Positions 29,249 to 38,579 are shown, numbered from the stretch's first letter. The stretch is 43,511 nucleotides of DNA from Acidobacteriota bacterium (GCA_016789705.1 JAEUQR010000109.1:1-43511); one strand, 5' to 3'. Program-made: numbers and translations. The notes: generated by a model not told the origin, from the sequence alone.

Positions 29249-29569
29249 ATGCCGAAATTCCTGGCGAAGGCGCGCTACAACGCTGATGGCGCACGGGCAC
29301 TGATGAAGGAAGGCGGATCGAGCCGCGTGGCGGCCGTGACCAAGGCCGCCAAGGCGATCGGCGGCAGGATCGAGAGCTTCTACTTCGCGTATGGCGGCGC
29401 TGACGCGTTCGTCATCGTGGACGCGCCGAACGAGGCCGCCGCCCTGGCCCTCAGCCTCGCCGTGAATGCCTCGGGTTCGGTCACCCTCGAGATGGTGCCG
29501 CTCATCACCCCCAAGCAGATGGACGACGCCGCCAAGGTCACCGTGAAGTACCGGGCGCCGGGCGCCTGA
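29249..29569 (+). CDS. GYD domain-containing protein, 106 aa
   Basis: The protein begins MPKFLAKARYNADGARALMKEGGSSR and continues KAIGGRIESFYFAYGGADAFVIVDAP, the signature of the GYD family of small dimeric alpha/beta-barrel-like proteins. Members are widespread and without a proven function, though some sit beside oxidoreductases, as here. A CAGGGAG ribosome site at 29235-29241 precedes ATG 29249, and CATACT near 29178 could be a -10. It is separated from the FMN oxidase by a strong hairpin. Confidence 0.85.
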   Translation: MPKFLAKARYNADGARALMKEGGSSRVAAVTKAAKAIGGRIESFYFAYGGADAFVIVDAPNEAAALALSLAVNASGSVTLEMVPLITPKQMDDAAKVTVKYRAPGA

Positions 29570-29580
29570 CATCCACACGC

Positions 29581-29607
29581 GGCGGCGGAGCGCGAGACTC
29601 CGCCGCC
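29581..29607 (+). terminator. GC-rich hairpin after GYD gene
   Basis: GGCGGCGGAG and CTCCGCCGCC form a perfect 10-bp stem with a 7-nt loop, 11 nt after the stop. There is no T tract, so it may end transcription weakly or protect the 3' end. Confidence 0.55.
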
Positions 29608-29663
29608 CGCGGCCCCGCAGTCGTGGCAGAATCGGCCGTCCTGTCCACGTCTCCGGAGGCGTC

Positions 29664-30869
29664 ATGTCGGATCGTCGAGAGTTCCTGAAGTACCTGGCCG
29701 CCAGCCCGCTGCTCTTCGGCATGCCGCAACTCGTCGAGGCGCTCGGCAACGCCACGACCGATCAGGCCGTCGAGCAGGTGCTGAAGAGCGCCGCCGATGC
29801 GCTCAACGTGTTCGACCTCGAAGCGGCCGCGCGCAAGGTCGTGCCCCCGGCGCACTGGGGCTACATGGCCACCGGGTCCGACGGCGAGACCACGCTGCGC
29901 GCCAATCACGACGCCTATTCGAGGTATCAGCTGCGCGTCCGCCGGTTCGTGGACGTCAGCAGGATCGACATGTCGATGTCGATGTTCGGACAGTCGTTCT
30001 CGTCGCCGATCATCCTGTGCCCCGTCGGGTCGCAGCGCGGCTTCCACGCGGAGGGCGAGCTGGCGGTGGCGCGTGCCGCGGCCTCGCGCAAGCAGCTCCA
30101 GATCCTCTCCACGCAGTCGTCCACGCCGATCGAGGACGTGGCGAAGGCGCGCGGCGCCGGTCTCTGGTATCAGCTCTACACGAGCAACAACTTCGAGAAC
30201 ACCGCGAAGATGGTGAAGCGCGCGGAAGCGGCGGGCTGTCCCGTGGTGGCCGTGACCGTGGACCTGCCGGGCGGACGCAACACCGAAACCGACAAGCGCC
30301 TCGCCCGCGAAGACACGCGGACGTGTGCGGCCTGTCATGGCCCGAACGGTGCGAACGGGCCGAAGCCGATGTTCGCCGGCCTCGACATGAAGGGCTTCAC
30401 GCTGACGAGTGGCACGCTCACGTGGGACTTCATCAAGCGCCTCAAGGACGTCACCTCCATGAAGGTCATGATCAAGGGCCTCGAGAGCGGCGAGGATGCC
30501 GCGCTGGCCGTGTCGAGCGGCGCCGACGGCATCATCGTGTCGAACCACGGCGGCCGCGCCACCGAAACCGGCCGCGCCACCATCGAGTGCCTGCCGGAGG
30601 TGGTGCAGGCGGTGGGGGGACGTCTGCCGATCATCATCGACGGCGGCATCCGCCGCGGGACTGATGCGTTCAAGGCGCTGGCACTCGGCGCGACGGCCGT
30701 GGGCATCGGCCGGCCGTACATCTGGGGACTCGGCGCGTTCGGTCAGGCCGGCGTCGAGCGCACGCTGCAGATCCTCGACACGGAGCTGCGTCTCGCGATG
30801 GTGGGCTGCGGCACGACGTCGCTCAAGGCGATCACGAGCAAGGCGATCATCGACACGCGCCGGGTGTGA
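29664..30869 (+). CDS. Tat-exported FMN-dependent alpha-hydroxy-acid oxidase/dehydrogenase with CxxCH motif, 401 aa
   Basis: ATG 29664 follows CGGAGG (5 nt spacing). The N-terminus MSDRREFLKYLAASPLLFG is a Tat-like signal. Residues 45-400 are the FMN TIM barrel of the lactate/glycolate oxidase family: PIILCPVGSQRGFHAEGE, LYTSNN, VTVDLPGGRN, Lys271 in KVMIKGL, catalytic His295 in IVSNHGGR, and the phosphate-binding IIIDGGIRRGTDAFKALALGA. Residues 210-240, the mobile loop of the family, instead carry CAACH (221-225), a c-type haem attachment motif, then PNGANGPKPMF, which could give a Met ligand. If haem is attached in the periplasm, electrons could leave FMN directly through it, as in flavocytochrome b2 but with a different haem; that is inference. 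The substrate is probably a 2-hydroxy acid. Confidence 0.9.
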   Translation: MSDRREFLKYLAASPLLFGMPQLVEALGNATTDQAVEQVLKSAADALNVFDLEAAARKVVPPAHWGYMATGSDGETTLRANHDAYSRYQLRVRRFVDVSRIDMSMSMFGQSFSSPIILCPVGSQRGFHAEGELAVARAAASRKQLQILSTQSSTPIEDVAKARGAGLWYQLYTSNNFENTAKMVKRAEAAGCPVVAVTVDLPGGRNTETDKRLAREDTRTCAACHGPNGANGPKPMFAGLDMKGFTLTSGTLTWDFIKRLKDVTSMKVMIKGLESGEDAALAVSSGADGIIVSNHGGRATETGRATIECLPEVVQAVGGRLPIIIDGGIRRGTDAFKALALGATAVGIGRPYIWGLGAFGQAGVERTLQILDTELRLAMVGCGTTSLKAITSKAIIDTRRV

Positions 30870-30881
30870 AACTTGCGCGAC

Positions 30882-30958
30882 TTGTAACGGGGTCTGTCAC
30901 GGTCACGCTTCGTCACGAGAACCGAGACAACCCGTGACCGTGACAGACCCCGTTACAA
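30882..30958. repeat. Inverted repeat (26-bp perfect arms) with the same 17-bp unit
   Basis: Arms 30882-30907 and 30933-30958 are perfect reverse complements with a 25-nt loop. Each contains GTAACGGGGTCTGTCAC (30884-30900 and, inverted, 30940-30956). It fills the space between two convergent genes and could act as a bidirectional terminator. Confidence 0.85.
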
Positions 30959-30965
30959 ATCGCAC

Positions 30966-31412
30966 TCAGTCGGCGCGCTGCCAGGCGCCGAAGCTGTCCT
31001 GCGCCCAGCGGACGCCGTGCATGTCGAGCCACTCACCGGGCTCGGCGCCCACGCGCGGGTCGGCGCCGAGGCGCAGCACGTTGCCGTCCAGGTCGGCGAT
31101 CTGCATCTCGCGCGCCCAGGGATAGTCGCTCGGCGGATGTCGCACGATCGCGCCGCGGGCCGTGAGTGTCTCGTGCAGCGCGTCCACGTCGGCGACGCCC
31201 ACCCACACCCACGTGCCGGCGTGGCCCTGATCCCCCTGGCAGAGCATCAGCGAGCATGCGTCGCGCGTGACTGACGCGCTGCCGGTGTCGTCCTGCCAGT
31301 CGAGTGTGAAGCCCAGCACGCGCACGTAGTAGTCGAGGCTTCTCGCCAGGTCGCTCACCGGCAGGATGGGTGATGCGGCATGGAACACGGGCTGCGGAGC
31401 GGGATCGGTCAT
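30966..31412 (-). CDS. VOC (glyoxalase/bleomycin-resistance) superfamily protein, 148 aa
   Basis: This is a single-module-pair VOC protein. It starts MTDPAPQPVFHAASPILPVSDLARSLDYYVRVLGF and continues SVTRDACSLMLCQGD, WVWVGVADVDALHETLTARGA and YPWAREMQIADLDGNVLRLG. The Asp-Leu-Asp-Gly-Asn ending of the second module is typical, and Glu in REMQ may be a metal ligand. Some members detoxify methylglyoxal or bind drugs; most are uncharacterised and this one cannot be assigned. It reads convergently to the FMN oxidase, with an inverted repeat between them. No ribosome site is clear. A smaller inverted repeat lies just upstream of its start. Confidence 0.86.
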   Translation of the reverse strand: MTDPAPQPVFHAASPILPVSDLARSLDYYVRVLGFTLDWQDDTGSASVTRDACSLMLCQGDQGHAGTWVWVGVADVDALHETLTARGAIVRHPPSDYPWAREMQIADLDGNVLRLGADPRVGAEPGEWLDMHGVRWAQDSFGAWQRAD

Positions 31413-31425
31413 GTCATGTGCTCTT

Positions 31426-31466
31426 GGGGACAGGTCCGTTACGAAGTCCGAAAGGGACCTGTCCCC
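31426..31466. repeat. Inverted repeat GGGGACAGGTCC, 12-bp arms
   Basis: GGGGACAGGTCC at 31426-31437 pairs perfectly with GGACCTGTCCCC at 31455-31466 across a 17-nt loop. It lies between the M28 peptidase stop and the start of the VOC gene, both on the minus strand. It could terminate the M28 transcript, and resembles the short GGGACAGTCCC palindromes at 40995 and 41047. Confidence 0.75.
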
Positions 31467-31471
31467 GGGGC

Positions 31472-33112
31472 TCAGCGGCCGGGGCGGGCCGGCATCTGGT
31501 CTTTCGCGAAGCGCGGCAGCGTCTCGTCGCGCATCGCGAGGTGATACACCGCGGCGGCAATCGCCATCGCCGACTGCTGCGCGTCACTTTCGATGATGCG
31601 TTCGTAGGTGTCGAGGTTCGTGTGCCAGGTGTGCGTGCCGTATTCGATCGGGTCCTGGCCCACGCCGATGCCCGGCAGCCCGATCTCGTTGAACGACGTG
31701 TGGTCCGAGCCGCCCCGCGCGCGCGACCGCGTGGCCGTGGCCCCCATCACGCCGTTGCCCGCAAACGGGGTGAGCATCGGCCGCAGCACGTCCGCCGCGG
31801 CAGGCGGACCGAACACGGTCATGCCGCGCGCCCGGCCCGTGCCCGAGTCGATGTTGAAGTAACCGGCGAAGTGTTCGTATTCCGGCTTCGGGTTCTCGAA
31901 CGTGCCGAAGTGCTGCGCCACATACGCGACCGAGCCGCGCAGGCCCTGTTCTTCACCGCTCCAGAGCGCCAGGCGGATGGTGCGTCGCGGCTGCACGCCG
32001 ATCGCCTGCAGAATGCGGATCGCTTCGAACATCGTCGAGACGCCGATGGCGTTGTCGGTGGCGCCGGTGGCGGCGTGCCACGAGTCGAGGTGACCACCGA
32101 GCATCACGACTTCCTGCGCCTTGTCGGTGCCGGGGATCTCGGCGACGACGTTGTGCTGCGTCTTCCCCTCGGGATACGTCTGGTTGACGATGGTCGCTTC
32201 GAGCTCGACGGGGCGGCCGCCCGCCATCAGCCGGCTGACGCGGCCGTAGTCCTCGTTGCGCATCACCACCGTCGGCACCGCCTTCGTGATGTCGAAGTTG
32301 CGGTTGTTGAAGGCGCGAATCTGACCGTGCTCGCGGCCGGCGTCGTTCACGCGCAGCGCCGCGCCCTGATCCTTCAGGAACTGATTGAGCTGATCCTGGA
32401 ACTGGTCGGTCGTGAGCGGGGCGAGCTTCGGATCGGCGGGGGCGGCCGGTGCCGCAGGGGCGGGCGCACCAAAAGGCGACGGCGGCGGATTCGGTGAAAA
32501 CTGCGCGCGCGCTTCGTTGTCGTCGCGGCGTTTGGCCGGTGGATCGATCGTGATATCGAGCGTGGCGGGCTGGCCCACGAGCACCGCGCGGCCCTTGAGA
32601 TTGCCGCGCAGGTGATTGAAGAAACGGTCCGCGTCGGCCTGCGTCGGCCGCTCTGGTGGCGTCACGATGATCGTGGACGCCGTGATGGTGCCGTTCGTGC
32701 CGGGCGTCCAGGCCAAGGCTTCCACGACCAGACTGTCCTTCACCGGCGAGATGAGATGGACGGCGACCTTCTCGTTGGCCCAGCCGGGCGAGCCGAAGTC
32801 CCACTCCTCGAGGTGCGCGTTCTTCAGGCCCGCGGCCGTGGCGCGCTGCACGAGCCAGTCCTGCGCCTTGCGCAGGTTCGGTGAGCCCGTGAGGCGCGGC
32901 CCGTAGACGTCGGTCAGGACGTGCAGCGTCCGCATGATTTGCGAGTTATCGACAGCCTCGCGGCGGATCTTCCAGATGACGTCGTCGTCGAGGCGTTCAC
33001 GCGGCGCGGCGGGGCGGTTCTGTTCGCCCTCCTGCGCGGCGGGTGTGGAAAGGAGCACCGGCGCGGTGGTCAGTGCCGCGAGAGTGGCGAAGGCAAGCAG
33101 CGCAATACGCAT
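31472..33112 (-). CDS. Secreted M28-family zinc peptidase with PA-like insert, 546 aa
   Basis: ATG 33112 lies 6 nt after a TATATT -10 and begins a signal peptide ([18 protein letters not shown]). The frame is open further upstream only because it runs into a decayed gene. The N-terminal part leads into a protease-associated-like region ([17 protein letters not shown]) with a Pro/Ala-rich insert. The catalytic domain has the M28 zinc ligands: [19 protein letters not shown] (His, bridging Asp), [10 protein letters not shown] (Glu catalyst and ligand), YFNIDSG (Asp) and [11 protein letters not shown] (His). It should act as an aminopeptidase or carboxypeptidase outside the cytoplasm; specificity is unknown. 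Confidence 0.93.
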   Translation of the reverse strand: MRIALLAFATLAALTTAPVLLSTPAAQEGEQNRPAAPRERLDDDVIWKIRREAVDNSQIMRTLHVLTDVYGPRLTGSPNLRKAQDWLVQRATAAGLKNAHLEEWDFGSPGWANEKVAVHLISPVKDSLVVEALAWTPGTNGTITASTIIVTPPERPTQADADRFFNHLRGNLKGRAVLVGQPATLDITIDPPAKRRDDNEARAQFSPNPPPSPFGAPAPAAPAAPADPKLAPLTTDQFQDQLNQFLKDQGAALRVNDAGREHGQIRAFNNRNFDITKAVPTVVMRNEDYGRVSRLMAGGRPVELEATIVNQTYPEGKTQHNVVAEIPGTDKAQEVVMLGGHLDSWHAATGATDNAIGVSTMFEAIRILQAIGVQPRRTIRLALWSGEEQGLRGSVAYVAQHFGTFENPKPEYEHFAGYFNIDSGTGRARGMTVFGPPAAADVLRPMLTPFAGNGVMGATATRSRARGGSDHTSFNEIGLPGIGVGQDPIEYGTHTWHTNLDTYERIIESDAQQSAMAIAAAVYHLAMRDETLPRFAKDQMPARPGR

Positions 33113-34255
33113 CCGCGGAATATACAACGCCACCCGCCAGCGAGTGGCCACTCCAGCAGGGTCAGAGACCCTGCGAATCCGAGCGATGGCGCCGGCACCA
33201 GCGTCACCGTGTAGCAAGCCGGTCAGCGGTCCCGCTGTTCCCCCGGCTGGCCGGTCGCACACAGGCCGACCGGCGAAGTCCAGACGGCACGCCCACGGAT
33301 AGCCTGAGAAGGAGATGCCGGCGCTCGGGGACGCTGGCAGGACGATGCTGCCGGACTCGCCTCCCTCGGCGAAACGTTCAGTCACGCCGCTCTGCAGTCT
33401 CAGTGTGGCGCCGTGAAAGATGCTCGGATCGCCGTGCGCGCTGCTCTGCACGCTGTAGGTGGCAGAAACGGCCCCGGCAGGTTGACGCACACCGCTTGGT
33501 TTGACACCGCGTTCGTAGTTGTGTTGAACCCGGGGACGGCGGTTCCGCCGTCAATCCGTTCACCGGCCGTCGGATTGTTGTCCTGGATGTCCACTTCCCG
33601 CACCTTGGTGGTGCCCGGCAGCATTCCAGTGGCGAGGCCCGCCTCAGTCGTGTCGCCGCCAAACGTGGCCGCGATGGTGCCGAGCACGTGATACCCATGC
33701 TGCTGGTATGTCGTGTCCGCGTAGTCGCCAGCCACCACGGCGACGTCGAACGGCGCACCGGGCAGCGTGAGACCGAAGCCATCGCCGAGAACGAGCAGGG
33801 GCCGCACGGTGCCGGTGCGGCCGAGCGCCGCTTCCGTGTTCCACGCCGCGTGCGTGCGCGCTGCCAGCCGGCGACGTGAGGGCGTCGCAGGCCAGGGCGG
33901 CGGCCGCCTCTGTGCCGTCGCTCTCGACGACATCAAGGAAGGCGAGCGTGCCCTCGGCGTCGATCCAAGCGGATTCATCGACGGCCAGCAGCCGCGCATA
34001 CTGCGGGGGATCCGCCCCGCGGTCTCGCAACTTCTGTCCGAGCTCGTCGCCGAGCGCGTCCACGGCCGCGAGTCCGTTCTGCGCGGTGGCGCCGGATGGC
34101 ATCTCGGCCCGCACCGCCTAGCGGCCGTTCGACCCGGCGACCGCGCGTCCGAACCCGCGGCCACGGACCTCGGGCTGACCGGATACCGGCTGGACCTGCG
34201 CGGCGAGGGGCGTCGCACCAACGAACAGCGCAGGCGTGGAGAGTGGACGATTCAT
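33113..34255 (-). pseudogene. Decayed secreted-protein gene (nonsense codon plus at least two frameshifts)
   Basis: From ATG 34255 the reverse strand reads a short signal-like segment (MNRPLSTPALFVGATPLAAQ) and hits TAG at 34120-34118. The same frame then continues with sensible protein (DALGDELGQKLRDRGADPP, EGTLAFLDVVESDG). Near 33850 the protein-like signal moves to a second frame (LLVLGDGFGLTLPGAPFDVAV, then [19 protein letters not shown]). Near 33475 it moves to a third ([20 protein letters not shown], then [21 protein letters not shown]). The 3' end is unclear; a further shift near 33225 may give [11 protein letters not shown] recognise no family. Real decay or indel errors in the assembly would look the same. 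Confidence 0.65.
33119..33124 (-). promoter_or_regulatory. -10 element, leaderless start of M28 peptidase
   Basis: On the reverse strand TATATT is followed by 6 nt (CCGCGG) and then ATG 33112. There is no ribosome binding site. Confidence 0.6.
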
Positions 34256-34417
34256 GGAACGTCCCGGACATGGACGCTGCCCCTACAAGAGGCACGTCGA
34301 TGCCGATTTGCTCACCCGTCGATTTCTCCGCGGCCACGAGTGCGAGCGGGCCAGGCCCACCTTGTGGGCCGGCTGGAGATCAGCGAAGCTACGGCCGGCA
34401 CTCTCACCCGTTCCCCC
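34256..34417. other. Spacer upstream of the sigma-factor operon
   Basis: Nothing coding is evident in these 162 nt. They should hold the promoter of the sigma/anti-sigma/CHAT operon, but I see no convincing -35/-10 pair. An ECF-type autoregulated promoter is possible. Confidence 0.3.
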
Positions 34418-34996
34418 GTGTCTTCAAAGCCCGACCTTTCGCTGCCCGTGTCCGAAGGGCTTCCGGATGAGGCGTCCCTCGACCGTTCCCCGAGGTTCGA
34501 GTGGCTGGTCCGGGGGTTCGGGCGTCTCGTGGCCCACGCCGTGCGCCGCGTGGCCGGCGCCGCCGCGCCCAACGACCTGGCCGACATCGAACAGGACGTG
34601 ATGCTCGCACTATGGAAAAGAGTCGGGGCTGAGCAAGACATCGAGCATCCCGCCTCTTATGTCTACAGAGCGGCCGTGCGCGAGGCGGTTCGGGCAGTGG
34701 CGCGCATCAGGCACCGGGCCGAAGAGCCGTTGCCAGACGCCGAGGCGCCCGAACTGAAGGTGGTGCCGGCGACCGGTGATCAGGTGCTGGCCGATCGCGA
34801 GCGGCGCGACATGCTGCGCGAGGCGCTCGCGGCCCTGCCGCCCGATCGGGCCAGGGCAGTGCGTGCCCATCTGCGCGGGATGTCAGTGCAGGAGCTGATG
34901 CAGTTGACGGGGTGGGACTACCAGCGCGCGCGGAACCTCATCGCGCGCGGCATGGCGGACCTGCGGCGTGAACTGCGGACACGGGGGATGGCATGA
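34418..34996 (+). CDS. ECF-type RNA polymerase sigma factor, 192 aa
   Basis: The likely start is GTG 34418; no ATG is available in a sensible position and no ribosome site is seen, so the start is uncertain. Region 2 reads FEWLVRGFGRLVAHAVRRVAG, then DLADIEQDVMLALWKRV, the helix that binds core polymerase and the -10. PASYVYRAAVREAVRAVARIRHR follows. Region 4 reads ALAALPPDRARAVRAHLRGMSVQELMQLTG, then YQRARNLIARGMADLRREL, a helix-turn-helix for the -35. Its TGA overlaps the ATG of the anti-sigma gene (34993-34996), so the two are made together. It should direct transcription of its own operon and perhaps other genes on release from the anti-sigma factor. Confidence 0.88.
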   Translation: MSSKPDLSLPVSEGLPDEASLDRSPRFEWLVRGFGRLVAHAVRRVAGAAAPNDLADIEQDVMLALWKRVGAEQDIEHPASYVYRAAVREAVRAVARIRHRAEEPLPDAEAPELKVVPATGDQVLADRERRDMLREALAALPPDRARAVRAHLRGMSVQELMQLTGWDYQRARNLIARGMADLRRELRTRGMA

Positions 34997-35883
34997 CCAC
35001 GACGGACGACGACGTGCACGGCGACGGCGAGCTGCGGCGACTGCACGACCGTCTTGCGCGCGTCGATGGTGAGGCCGCGCTTCACCCGACGGATGACGAC
35101 TGGGTCGCCTACGCCGAAGGTACGCTCGCCGGTGAGGCCCGCGAGCGCTTCGCCGAGCACGTGGTGCGCTGTGCTGCCTGTGCCGACGCGTTTCGGGTGG
35201 TGAATCTCGTGCGTGAGGGGGCGACGTCGGTCATGGAGACCGAGGGCCGATCACCAGGCGGGTCGCCCGTCGCCTTCGGCGTTCGCCAGGCGCTTGCCAT
35301 GGCGGCGGTGCTCGCGCTCGTGATTGCCGGCGCGGTCTGGCTGCGCACGAGCCCGTCTCCGGGCGCGTCCCGGCCCGCGGTCGCGGCGGGCGGCGACACA
35401 CCGGCGCCACCGATTCCGGCCGGCGGGCCGGACGCCCCTGTGCCGCGCGGCTGGGCGGTCGTGTCACCGGCGCCCGCCGTGATGCTCCCGGCGGCGCTGA
35501 CGCTCACGATGCGCGGTGCGCCGCCCGAGGCCGAAGGGTTTCTCACGGCTTTCGGCGCGGCCATCACGCCGTACCGGGATGGACGCCTTGCCGAGGCGGC
35601 GGTTGCCCTGGCGCCGGTGACCGCGCGCTACCCGCACATCCCTGAAGGGTGGTACTACCTCGGCGTGGCGCTCCTGCTCTCGGGCGATCCGGCCGCCGCC
35701 ATCGATCCCCTGCAACGTGCCACGGGTTCGATGGTGGTGGGTGACGACGCGGCCTGGCTCGCCGCCGTCGCGCTCGAACGGAGTGGCCGATCCGACGACG
35801 CCACGGCGGCGCTCACGGCGCTCTGCCAGTCGGAACGCACCACCAGCCGGCGGGCGTGCGACGCGACGGGAGCAGTCCGGTGA
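34993..35883 (+). CDS. Zinc-finger anti-sigma factor with periplasmic TPR-like domain, 296 aa
   Basis: The N-terminal cytoplasmic part has the zinc anti-sigma signature His-x3-Cys-x2-Cys (HVVRCAAC, residues 56-63), used to hold an ECF sigma. A transmembrane helix follows at about 98-117, then a Pro/Ala linker. The outer part contains a Pro/Ala-rich beta segment and TPR-like helices (ITPYRDGRLAEAAVALAPV, then YYLGVALLLSGDPAAAIDPLQ). It probably senses an envelope signal through the TPR part and frees the sigma factor. It overlaps the sigma gene by 4 nt (ATGA), and its stop overlaps the GTG of the CHAT gene by 3 nt within GTGA. Confidence 0.86.
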   Translation: MTTTDDDVHGDGELRRLHDRLARVDGEAALHPTDDDWVAYAEGTLAGEARERFAEHVVRCAACADAFRVVNLVREGATSVMETEGRSPGGSPVAFGVRQALAMAAVLALVIAGAVWLRTSPSPGASRPAVAAGGDTPAPPIPAGGPDAPVPRGWAVVSPAPAVMLPAALTLTMRGAPPEAEGFLTAFGAAITPYRDGRLAEAAVALAPVTARYPHIPEGWYYLGVALLLSGDPAAAIDPLQRATGSMVVGDDAAWLAAVALERSGRSDDATAALTALCQSERTTSRRACDATGAVR

Positions 35884-38510
35884 GGGGAGGCCGGCGGCGG
35901 GTGTGGACGGCGGCACTGCTCGTGGCCGCGTCGTGCATCCTCGCCGCCGCGCGGCTCCCCGCACAACCGGCGGGCGATGCGCAGGCGCTGCGAGCGCTTG
36001 GCCAGGAGGCCGCCACGCGGGGAGACGACGCCGCCGCGGTGGCCCATTGGGCGCGCGCCGCGGAGATCCTGACCGCGGCGCAGGACTGGAGCGGCCTGGG
36101 CGACTTGCACGTGCAGCGCGGCCTCGACGCCTTCGGCCGGCGCGACGAGGTGGCCGCCGAGCGCTGGTGGCTCGATGCCGTCGCGGCGTTCGAGGCCGCC
36201 GGCAACACCCGATCCCGCGGACGCGTGCTCCGCAACCTGAGTTTTCTCCGCCGCCTGCCGCTCGAGCACCGCGTGATCCTCGCCCGGCAATCGGTGGAAC
36301 TGGCCGCCGGTGATGCGCGCACGGAGGGTGTGGCGCGCCATCACCTGTCGGACCTGCTCTATCTCGACGGCGACATGGCCGGTGCCTTCGCCGAACTGGA
36401 TGTGGCGTTGCCGCTGCTAGAAGCGGCGGGAGACGAACGGGTGTTCGCGCGCGCGCTGACCAGCCAGGGGCGTCTGTTGCGGTTGTTCGGCCGCGCGGCC
36501 GACTCCGTGCGCCTCAACCACCGTGCTGCCGCGCTGCTCGAAGCGGCCGGCGACCTCTCCGGGGCCGCGCAGGCACTCGACGCGGCGACGCGCGCCCATC
36601 TCGAACTCGGCGACGACGCGGCCCTCGCCACGTCTGAGGCGGCACTGGCCACCGCGCGCCGCGGCTCGCGACCGGATCTGCTGGCGCTGACGTTGTGTCG
36701 CCGCGCGAGCGTACTCGCGATTCACGGGCGGACTGCAGAGGGCCTGCCGCTGCTCGACGAAGGCCTCGTGACGGCTGGTGATGGCCCCACGCAGAACCAG
36801 TGCCTGCAAGCGTCGGCATCGGTGCAGGAGCGGCGTGGTCGGCCGGAGGCGGCACTCGCCGCGCTCGAGGCCCGCGCGGTCGCGAGGCTGCCCTCGGAAG
36901 ACCTGGTCTGGCATCACAACGACCGCGCCAGGCAACTGTCCGCCCTTGGCCGACGCGGCGAGGCCCGGGCCGCGCTCAAAGAGGCGGTCGCGGCGTTCGA
37001 CGCGATCGCGCCACGCCTGCTGCCGGAAGACGGCTCGAAGCGGGCGTACTACGAGCGCACGGCCCGGCTCGTCGATCTGCACGTGTCGCTGCTGGCGGCG
37101 CTCGAAGAACCCGAGGCGGCGCTCGTCGCCTCCGAACGCGGACGGGCGCGGGCGTTTCTCGACCTGATGGCGACGCGCGGTGATGCCGGGGGGACTCCGG
37201 CGCGCCTCGCTGAGGCATCCGGACTCGCGCCGGCCATACCGGTCGATACGCCGACCGCGGGCCGCCCGTCTCCGTCACCGCGGCAGCTGCAGGTCGGTGA
37301 TCTGCTGACCCGCGCGGACGCCAGCACGACCGCGCCGGCGACGGCCGCCCAGCCTCGGGTTGCGAGCTCCCGTGCCGCCCCTGCGCCGTCGCTCGCCGCG
37401 ATGAAGCGTGTTGCCGCCACGCAGGGCTCGCACATCCTCAGCTACTGGGTTGACGACGCAGAGACGCTCGCCTGGGTGATCGCGCCGGACGGCGCCCTCA
37501 GCATGCACCGCCTGGCCATCGGCGCGCCGGCGCTCTCGGCGCTGGCCGGCGCCACGTTGGCCAGCAGCGCCGGGCCGGTGCGCGGCGAGGGGCAGGTCGG
37601 CTTCGACGCTGGCAGTCGCCGGGCCTTCAACCGGCTGTACGACGTGTTGATCGCGCCGCTGCGGCAGGCGCTGCCGCGCGAGCGGGAGTCGCTGCTCACC
37701 ATCGTGCCTCATGGCCCGCTGTTCCGGGTCTCGTTTGCCGCCCTCCAGGATCGTCGCGGCCGCTATCTCGTCGAGGACTTCCGGCTGCACTACGCTCCGT
37801 CGATTGGCACACTCGCGTTGCTGCCGCCGCGCCGTGCGTTCTCGGGCCCGGTGGTCGTCGTGGCCGACCCGGAACTGGCGCCACGCCCCGATGGTACCGT
37901 GCTGCCGCGCCTGCCCGCCGCCGCCAGGGAGGGGCGTGCCATCGCGCGCGTGCTGACCCCGCGTGTCGTCGACGTGCTGGCGGGGCGCGACGCCACGGAA
38001 GCGCGCCTGCGATCGCGCCTGCCCGGGGCGAGCGTGGTGCACTTTGCGACCCACGGCATCGTGTCGGATACGGATCCGTGGGCCTCGTATCTGGCGCTCG
38101 GACGCAGCGGCGACGCCAGCGCCGTCGATGGCGTGCTCGGCGCCGGTGAACTCTACGACCTGGACCTGAATGCCGGGATGGTCGTGCTCGGGGCGTGTCG
38201 CACCGCCACCGGCCCATTGACCGGCGACGGCATCACGGGCCTGGCGCGCGGGTTCTTCGCCGCCGGCGTGCCGGTGGTCGTGGCGTCCCTCTGGGACCTG
38301 CCCGACGTGACGACGGCGCGTCTGCAGCCGCGCTTCTATCGGGAGTGGCAGCGATCGCATTCGGCGGCCCAGGCGCTGCGCGCGGCGCAACTCGGCCTGC
38401 TCGCCGACCTGCGGGCCGGACGCGTCACCGCGGATACGCCGGCCGGTGCCTTCGCCGTGCCCGAACACCCGTCGGTCTGGGCCGGACTCGTCGTGCTCGG
38501 CGCGCCGTAG
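35880..38510 (+). CDS. Exported TPR-CHAT caspase-like protease, 876 aa
   Basis: The start is GTG 35880, forming GTGA with the anti-sigma stop. An N-terminal signal or anchor ([22 protein letters not shown]) suggests the protein leaves the cytoplasm. Residues about 35-440 are TPR-like helical repeats rich in Ala, Leu and Arg. A Pro/Thr/Ala linker follows, then a CHAT domain: [41 protein letters not shown], catalytic His725 in VHFATHG, Cys773 in LGACRTA, and [27 protein letters not shown] proteins are clan-CD peptidases related to separase and caspase, often activated by a partner through their TPR part. Here the coupled sigma/anti-sigma genes make cleavage of a regulator a tempting idea, but it is inference. 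Confidence 0.92.
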   Translation: MRGGRRRVWTAALLVAASCILAAARLPAQPAGDAQALRALGQEAATRGDDAAAVAHWARAAEILTAAQDWSGLGDLHVQRGLDAFGRRDEVAAERWWLDAVAAFEAAGNTRSRGRVLRNLSFLRRLPLEHRVILARQSVELAAGDARTEGVARHHLSDLLYLDGDMAGAFAELDVALPLLEAAGDERVFARALTSQGRLLRLFGRAADSVRLNHRAAALLEAAGDLSGAAQALDAATRAHLELGDDAALATSEAALATARRGSRPDLLALTLCRRASVLAIHGRTAEGLPLLDEGLVTAGDGPTQNQCLQASASVQERRGRPEAALAALEARAVARLPSEDLVWHHNDRARQLSALGRRGEARAALKEAVAAFDAIAPRLLPEDGSKRAYYERTARLVDLHVSLLAALEEPEAALVASERGRARAFLDLMATRGDAGGTPARLAEASGLAPAIPVDTPTAGRPSPSPRQLQVGDLLTRADASTTAPATAAQPRVASSRAAPAPSLAAMKRVAATQGSHILSYWVDDAETLAWVIAPDGALSMHRLAIGAPALSALAGATLASSAGPVRGEGQVGFDAGSRRAFNRLYDVLIAPLRQALPRERESLLTIVPHGPLFRVSFAALQDRRGRYLVEDFRLHYAPSIGTLALLPPRRAFSGPVVVVADPELAPRPDGTVLPRLPAAAREGRAIARVLTPRVVDVLAGRDATEARLRSRLPGASVVHFATHGIVSDTDPWASYLALGRSGDASAVDGVLGAGELYDLDLNAGMVVLGACRTATGPLTGDGITGLARGFFAAGVPVVVASLWDLPDVTTARLQPRFYREWQRSHSAAQALRAAQLGLLADLRAGRVTADTPAGAFAVPEHPSVWAGLVVLGAP

Positions 38511-38579
38511 CGACACAAGTGGCGTCGCCCCGGCGTGAGCAAACCCGCCGAATCGGGCCTCTCTTCCTGCACAGGGCCT

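Noticed and set aside
27768..30956. CRISPR array made of the 17-bp repeats
   Set aside because: Copies are inverted pairs at two sites with no regular spacers and no cas genes.
34118..34120. TAG read as pyrrolysine in the decayed gene
   Set aside because: The same gene also changes frame at least twice, so recoding does not explain it.
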